Below the pieces are notes generated by a model. That model worked only from the letters and a program-made list of their open reading frames with translations. It was not told the DNA's origin and made no database searches. From assembly GCF_029267015.1 (NCBI RefSeq), contig NZ_JARIEA010000030.1, positions 1 through 57,129 of the forward strand: a DNA stretch of 57,129 nt, in the 5' to 3' direction. A program made the translations under genes and the position numbers. Shown in pieces: positions 53,042 to 57,129 of this stretch. The DNA is from Sporosarcina ureae. GTDB taxonomy: Bacteria; Bacillota; Bacilli; Bacillales_A; Planococcaceae. Position 1 is the stretch's first letter; the number at the start of each line of letters is the position of its first letter.

Positions 53042-54169
53042 ATGAGTAAATACAATTTAGTCGCAACCGCTGCCATGGGGCTCGAATCCATCGTAGCATC
53101 TGAAATAAAAGATCTTGGCTATGAATGCCAGACAGAGAACGGAAAAGTCTATTTTTCGGGAGACGAAGAAGCAATAGCAAGAGCGAATATGTGGTTGCGC
53201 GTAGGCGACCGTGTACGAATTATTGTGGGCGAATTTAAAGCCTTCACATTTGATGAGTTATTCGAACGCACGAAAGCTTTGCCATGGGAAGAGTTCTTGC
53301 CAGTAGATGCAGCGTTCCCTGTGTCTGGTAAATCTGTCAAGTCCAAATTATTCAGTGTACCTGACTGTCAGGCAATCGTGAAAAAAGCCATAGTGGAACG
53401 TTTGAATAGCGCCTATAAACGTACTGGATTCTTAAGCGAATCAGGTCCGCTCTTTAAATTAGAAGTTTCTATATTAAAAGATACAGTAACATTGACAATA
53501 GACTCAAGTGGCCAAGGCTTGCATAAACGCGGCTATCGTTTGGCACAAGGGGATGCACCATTGAAGGAAACGATGGCTGCTGCACTCGTTAAACTTTCAA
53601 AATGGAGCCCGAATCGTCCATTTGTTGACCCGTTCTGTGGATCGGGTACAATCGCGATCGAAGCGGCAATGATTGGACAAAATCTAGCTCCTGGTTATAA
53701 CCGTTCGTTCTTAAGTGAAGAATGGCCATGGATGCAAGCGGATGTATGGGATCGTATTCGCGAAGAAGTAGAAGACGTTGCGAAGTATGATTTAGAACTT
53801 GATATTCGCGGCTTTGATGTAGATCACAATATCGTCTCTGTGGCACAACGTAATGCGATGGAAGCAGGATTCACAGATTTGATTTCATTCGAGCAACGGG
53901 ACGTGCGTGACTTGAGACTTGAAGGAGAAAATGGCGTCTTGATCGCCAATCCGCCATATGGTGAACGACTCGGTGAAGTTGAAGAAGCAGAAGATATTGC
54001 AGAAGTTCTTGGTGAGATTATGACACAATATCCATCCTGGTCCGTATATATTTTATCTTCACTTGAAAACTATGAAACGATGTACGGCAAACGTGCAACG
54101 AAAAAACGTAAACTATTCAACGGATTCATTCGGACGGACTTGTATCAGTTCTGGGGAAAACGTTCATAA
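53042..54169 (+). CDS. ypsC: THUMP-domain 23S rRNA methyltransferase, YpsC/RlmL-like
   Basis: The 375 residues carry an N-terminal THUMP RNA-binding domain (about 45-155) and a class I SAM methyltransferase domain with DPFCGSGTIAIEAAM and the base-methylation motif NPPYGER. The family includes RlmL, which makes m2G2445 in 23S rRNA. It matches B. subtilis YpsC in length and in position downstream of rnpB. The start is ATG 53042. A hairpin separates it from the following helicase gene. Confidence 0.93.
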   Translation: MSKYNLVATAAMGLESIVASEIKDLGYECQTENGKVYFSGDEEAIARANMWLRVGDRVRIIVGEFKAFTFDELFERTKALPWEEFLPVDAAFPVSGKSVKSKLFSVPDCQAIVKKAIVERLNSAYKRTGFLSESGPLFKLEVSILKDTVTLTIDSSGQGLHKRGYRLAQGDAPLKETMAAALVKLSKWSPNRPFVDPFCGSGTIAIEAAMIGQNLAPGYNRSFLSEEWPWMQADVWDRIREEVEDVAKYDLELDIRGFDVDHNIVSVAQRNAMEAGFTDLISFEQRDVRDLRLEGENGVLIANPPYGERLGEVEEAEDIAEVLGEIMTQYPSWSVYILSSLENYETMYGKRATKKRKLFNGFIRTDLYQFWGKRS

Positions 54170-54179
54170 TTAAACGAGC

Positions 54180-54208
54180 AGGAAGAGGAATAGATGCCTC
54201 TTCCTTTC
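54180..54208 (+). terminator. Hairpin between ypsC and the DinG-like gene
   Basis: AGGAAGAGG (54180-54188) and CCTCTTCCT (54197-54205) pair perfectly around 8 bases. Only TTTC follows, so it is a weak terminator or attenuator. Confidence 0.5.
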
Positions 54209-54231
54209 GCTTGCATTCAGGAGGAGTCAGT

Positions 54232-56133
54232 ATGAAAACAAAAATTCCATTTGAGTTGGATAAAGGTCAAACATTTTTTGAATCTCTCAACGATTGGCTC
54301 GGCGATACGCTATATGATGATTTAACAGAAAAAGGGTTCGAATGCCGTGATGAGCAGATTTATATGGCATTTCAAATAGAAAAAGCACTGAAAGAAAAGA
54401 ATGTATTGCTTGCGGAAGCGGGAGTAGGTACGGGAAAAACGATTGCGTACTTATTGCCAGCCATTGCCTATGCGCGTTATACAGGGAAGCCAGCTGTAAT
54501 TTCCTGTGCAGATGAAACACTGATCGATCAATTGATCAAAGAAGAAGGCGATATTCAAAAATTGAGTACCGCTCTGAATATGACAGTGGACGTCCGTTTA
54601 GCTAAAGCGCGTAATCAGTATATTTGTTTGAAGCGTCTAGAAGAAACTAGCATGAAGACGAATGAAGATTTTGTCGATCTAGTTGAAGATCAAATACCGG
54701 AATTTGTTCATGCAGAGCGTTCATTGCAGTCGGTATATCCTTACGGTGTGCGTTCGGATTATCCTTATTTGGCTGATGAAGAATGGGAAATGATTAATTA
54801 TCATCCGATCATGCAGTGTGCGGCTTGTGATATTCGTAACCGTTGTGGGCAAACTATCCATCGTAATCATTACCGTGAAGCTGCGGACTTGATCATTTGC
54901 TCGCATGACTTTTATATGGAGCATTTGTGGACTAAGGAATCGCGCGTCAGACAAGGACAGTTACCTTTATTGCCTGAAGTTTCGATGGTGGTCTTTGATG
55001 AAGGACATTTGCTTGAGTATTCCGCTCAGCGTGCCTTGACATATGAAGTGCAAGAGCAGACGATTATCAATTTGCTGGAGCGTATTATGGTCGATGGTAT
55101 CCGTGAGAAAACATTGCAGCTCATGGAGCACCTGCTTGAAACACATGAACTATTTTTCACCCAGCTGAAAACGAATGCAATTCAAAATGACAATGAGCGC
55201 CTGACAATCGAAAAGAACCAAGAAATGATGAGTCTCGCTGCAACTGCTGTTTCATTATCTCATGAGCTGCTTGAAGAGTTTGTCTTTGAAGGTGAATTGT
55301 ATGTCATTCCAGAATATGATTTAAAAATTGTTGAAGAGTATTTGGAGCAATATATCTATTCCATGGAATTGTTTGCCGGCGACAATGACGCGGTGGATTG
55401 GCTTGAAAATCGACGTGATGAAAGTACATTACTGATTATGCCAAGACTTGTCACGTCTATCTTGAAAGAAAAGTTATTTACGGGGACTATGCCGATCGTC
55501 TTCTCCTCTGCCACTTTATCAGTTGAGAAATCATTTGATTATTTGGCGTACAGTTTAGGTATCGTCGATTATCAATCCTTCTCCATCGCTTCACCGTTTG
55601 ATTACGAAAACGTTATGAAAATTCATTTGGAACAAGGAACTACTGAAGAGCATGTCACACGTCTTTCCGAGTTATTAGAAGTTGAGGAGCAGACATTGGT
55701 GTTATTTAGTTCTAAGCAATCGATGATGGATGCATACGAACAATTACCGCTTGAACAGAGCGTTATGGTGACGTATGAAGGGGAGCGTTCACTTTCTTCA
55801 TTGGTGAAAGACTTCCAGCAACGCAAAGTGAATGTTTTCTTCTCCTATCATCTCTGGGAAGGTTTGGACTTGCCGAACGATGCGTTGACGCGTGTCATCA
55901 TCTTCGACTTGCCATTCCCGCCACATGACCCATTGTTTGAAGCAAGAAGAGAGTTTGCGGAAGATCCGTTTGACGAAGTCGATCTACCCTTTATGCTGTT
56001 GCGTTTGCGACAGGGGATTGGTCGATTGATCCGAACAAGCGATGATTATGGCTCGATTCATTTGTTTATGAAACCTGAGAATACAGAATTGCTGCCGGTC
56101 ATTGAACGTGTACTTCCTGTACCGTTCTCTTGA
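54232..56133 (+). CDS. ypvA: DinG/XPD-family helicase with iron-sulfur cysteines, YpvA-like
   Basis: The 633 residues show Walker A AGVGTGKTIAYLLPA, a DEGH box (VVFDEGHLLEYS) and motif VI LRLRQGIGRLIRTSDDYG. Between motifs I and II are four cysteines (CLKR...CAACDIRNRC) expected to bind an iron-sulfur cluster, as in XPD and E. coli DinG. Unlike the dinG gene at 25.7 kb it has no exonuclease domain, so the two are distinct paralogues. ATG 54232 follows AGGAGGAG; the open frame upstream to 54211 is not needed. Confidence 0.88.
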   Translation: MKTKIPFELDKGQTFFESLNDWLGDTLYDDLTEKGFECRDEQIYMAFQIEKALKEKNVLLAEAGVGTGKTIAYLLPAIAYARYTGKPAVISCADETLIDQLIKEEGDIQKLSTALNMTVDVRLAKARNQYICLKRLEETSMKTNEDFVDLVEDQIPEFVHAERSLQSVYPYGVRSDYPYLADEEWEMINYHPIMQCAACDIRNRCGQTIHRNHYREAADLIICSHDFYMEHLWTKESRVRQGQLPLLPEVSMVVFDEGHLLEYSAQRALTYEVQEQTIINLLERIMVDGIREKTLQLMEHLLETHELFFTQLKTNAIQNDNERLTIEKNQEMMSLAATAVSLSHELLEEFVFEGELYVIPEYDLKIVEEYLEQYIYSMELFAGDNDAVDWLENRRDESTLLIMPRLVTSILKEKLFTGTMPIVFSSATLSVEKSFDYLAYSLGIVDYQSFSIASPFDYENVMKIHLEQGTTEEHVTRLSELLEVEEQTLVLFSSKQSMMDAYEQLPLEQSVMVTYEGERSLSSLVKDFQQRKVNVFFSYHLWEGLDLPNDALTRVIIFDLPFPPHDPLFEARREFAEDPFDEVDLPFMLLRLRQGIGRLIRTSDDYGSIHLFMKPENTELLPVIERVLPVPFS

Positions 56134-56143
56134 TCGCAATAGA

Positions 56144-56187
56144 AAAAGCGTGCAGACGTCGGAGTTTTCCGGCATCTACACGTTTTT
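56144..56187 (+). terminator. Bidirectional terminator between the DinG-like gene and cheX
   Basis: CGTGCAGACGTCGGA and TCCGGCATCTACACG form an imperfect stem around GTTT, with T runs on both strands. Pairing is better on the minus strand, where two mismatches become G-U pairs. Confidence 0.75.
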
Positions 56188-56192
56188 TTATA

Positions 56193-56651
56193 TTATCGTT
56201 CTTCGTCAATTGTAAGCAATAAATTGAGGATTTGGTCATCTTCAAATTTAACTGGGATTTTAAATGCTTGTTTAAAGCCATAAAATTTCGTTTGGCCCGT
56301 CATGACAGTCGGTGGTGAAATATCTAGCGTCAACTCATCTTTTTCCAAGACGGTACAAAGATTTCCTGCAATCATATTACCAAGCTCGCCAGTGAAGGAT
56401 TCGGCCATCTCTCCTTCGATTTGCATGCCAAACATCGCTTGACCGATTTCGCTAATAATCGAATGAGTAGGTTCTACAATTAAACGGCCTTTGATATCGC
56501 CAATCAGTCCAATTAATACACTGATTTCACGTTGTTCGTATGGTTGTTGTATAAGGGCGGGAGAGAGGACTTGGAATTTCAGTGGTACGACAGTAGTGAG
56601 TGATGAAATCGTCGCGTTCAAAACTTTTTGTACGTTTGTTGCTGTATCCAT
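56193..56651 (-). CDS. cheX: CheX-like chemotaxis phosphatase
   Basis: This 152-residue protein of the CheC/CheX/FliY phosphatase superfamily dephosphorylates CheY-P. The catalytic helix motif is GELGNMIAGN (the E and N residues of E-x-x-N) in residues 87-96. The following PPTV and the beta-strand pattern fit CheX, which has one such helix where CheC has two. It is a single gene with no other che genes next to it, set between a DinG-like helicase and dynA. Confidence 0.85.
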   Translation of the reverse strand: MDTATNVQKVLNATISSLTTVVPLKFQVLSPALIQQPYEQREISVLIGLIGDIKGRLIVEPTHSIISEIGQAMFGMQIEGEMAESFTGELGNMIAGNLCTVLEKDELTLDISPPTVMTGQTKFYGFKQAFKIPVKFEDDQILNLLLTIDEER

Positions 56652-56871
56652 CTAAAGAAACACCCTTTCACAAATGCGTTAGTAGTTCAATCATATCACC
56701 AAACACACCTAAAAGACTAGAAGAATTTGATGGAGATAGTCATACTGTCATGATTCCTTATGATTCTTCCTGTTTATCTATTTTTCGTTTAAGTTCAAAT
56801 GAGGTACTTATTGCTTTCGCCCTCTAAATAATCAATCTTCTAAAGTAACTATCTATTTTTTCACGCATTAA

Positions 56872-56880
56872 TGGTATGAT
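56872..56880 (+). promoter_or_regulatory. Extended -10 promoter for dynA
   Basis: TGGTATGAT (TG-N-TATGAT), 31 bases before the dynA start. No gene is visible in 56652-56911. Confidence 0.45.
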
Positions 56881-56911
56881 GAGATGAGTTTAAATTGAAA
56901 GGACGACGATT

Positions 56912-57129
56912 ATGTCTACAAACCATGAATTTTTACAGCAAACTGCTACATATGGACAAATTTTCTCAAATAATGAAGACGATGAACGTAAAGCAAAAAC
57001 GACGTTACTTGCTAATAAAATAATCGACAAAGAATATACGATTGCTTTTGCCGGACACTTTTCGGCAGGAAAATCTTCGACAATCAACGCATTGACAGGT
57101 GATGATCTTTTACCATCCAGTCCGATTCC
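56912..57129 (+). CDS. dynA: Dynamin-like GTPase, N-terminal part only
   Basis: The gene runs off the window after 72 codons. It shows the G1/P-loop of bacterial dynamins in FAGHFSAGKSSTIN and the G2-type LLPSSPIP, matching the start of B. subtilis DynA (YpbR). That protein protects and fuses membranes under stress. The ATG follows AAAGGACGACGATT. Full-length relatives are fused double dynamins of about 1190 residues; whether this one is cannot be seen here. Confidence 0.88.
   Translation, partial: MSTNHEFLQQTATYGQIFSNNEDDERKAKTTLLANKIIDKEYTIAFAGHFSAGKSSTINALTGDDLLPSSPI

Noticed and set aside
52479..53045. Two short forward frames within and after the RNase P RNA
   Set aside because: They follow conserved RNA sequence, have no ribosome sites and no protein-like composition.
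56600..56827. 75-codon forward frame upstream of dynA
   Set aside because: It begins inside cheX on the opposite strand, has no ribosome site and no recognisable pattern.
1..57129. CRISPR arrays, tRNA genes and insertion sequences
   Set aside because: No regularly spaced repeats, tRNA-like cloverleafs or transposase frames were found by eye.

Overview
This is chromosomal DNA of a low-to-moderate GC Gram-positive bacterium of the order Bacillales. The order of the conserved genes follows the Bacillus subtilis hbs to dynA region: hbs-folE-mtrB-hepS-menG-hepT-ndk-cheR-aro genes-qcrABC-dapB-bshA-cca-birA-panBCD-dinG-aspB-dnaD-nth-ponA/recU-yprA-yprB-gpsB-rnpB-ypsC-dynA. Bacillithiol synthesis (bshA), menaquinone synthesis (menG, hepS, hepT), the Bacillus-type b6c complex and a type B RNase P RNA all agree. 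Several gene losses and substitutions, and an SLH-domain surface enzyme, fit a Planococcaceae/Sporosarcina-like organism better than B. subtilis itself. That placement is inference.

Layout. 1-3.7 kb: end of HU, then folE-mtrB (TRAP) and the menaquinone side-chain genes. 3.8-16.2 kb: ndk, cheR, and the aromatic supraoperon aroC-aroB-aroH-hisC-tyrA-aroA with ypiA/ypiB/ypiF, then qcrABC. The trp operon that B. subtilis carries between aroH and hisC is absent. 16.3-25.5 kb: ypjA, a YugP-like membrane protease, an inverted YitT-family gene, then mazG-like/dapB/bshA/cca/birA and panBCD. The panBCD genes are preceded by a leader with a terminator and a competing antiterminator helix. 25.7-38.2 kb: dinG, ypmB, aspB, dnaD, nth, ypoC, convergent ponA-recU, yppE and yprA.

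38.4-47.3 kb is an accessory block that separates yprA from yprB. It holds an SLH-anchored 5'-nucleotidase, an AT-rich cluster with a SUKH-type immunity-like protein and two small unknown proteins, two kinds of intergenic repeat, a GNAT acetyltransferase, a TMEM175-like channel, a phage-like replication gene broken by an in-frame stop, and DUF488, DUF2254, DUF4385 and WYL-like genes. 47.5-57.1 kb returns to conserved order (yprB, gpsB, rnpB, ypsC, a second DinG-family helicase, dynA). It is interrupted by a two-gene DNA-repair operon (a short UvrA-like ATPase and an AlkA-like glycosylase) and followed by cheX.

The genes work mainly in aromatic amino acid, folate, menaquinone, lysine/cell wall and pantothenate synthesis, respiration, and DNA replication and repair. 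The least explained signals are the panBCD leader RNA, the repeat-flanked accessory genes around 41-42.6 kb, the interrupted phage-like gene at 44.2 kb, and a 40-codon ORF overlapping yprB. I saw no CRISPR array, tRNA gene or complete insertion sequence.
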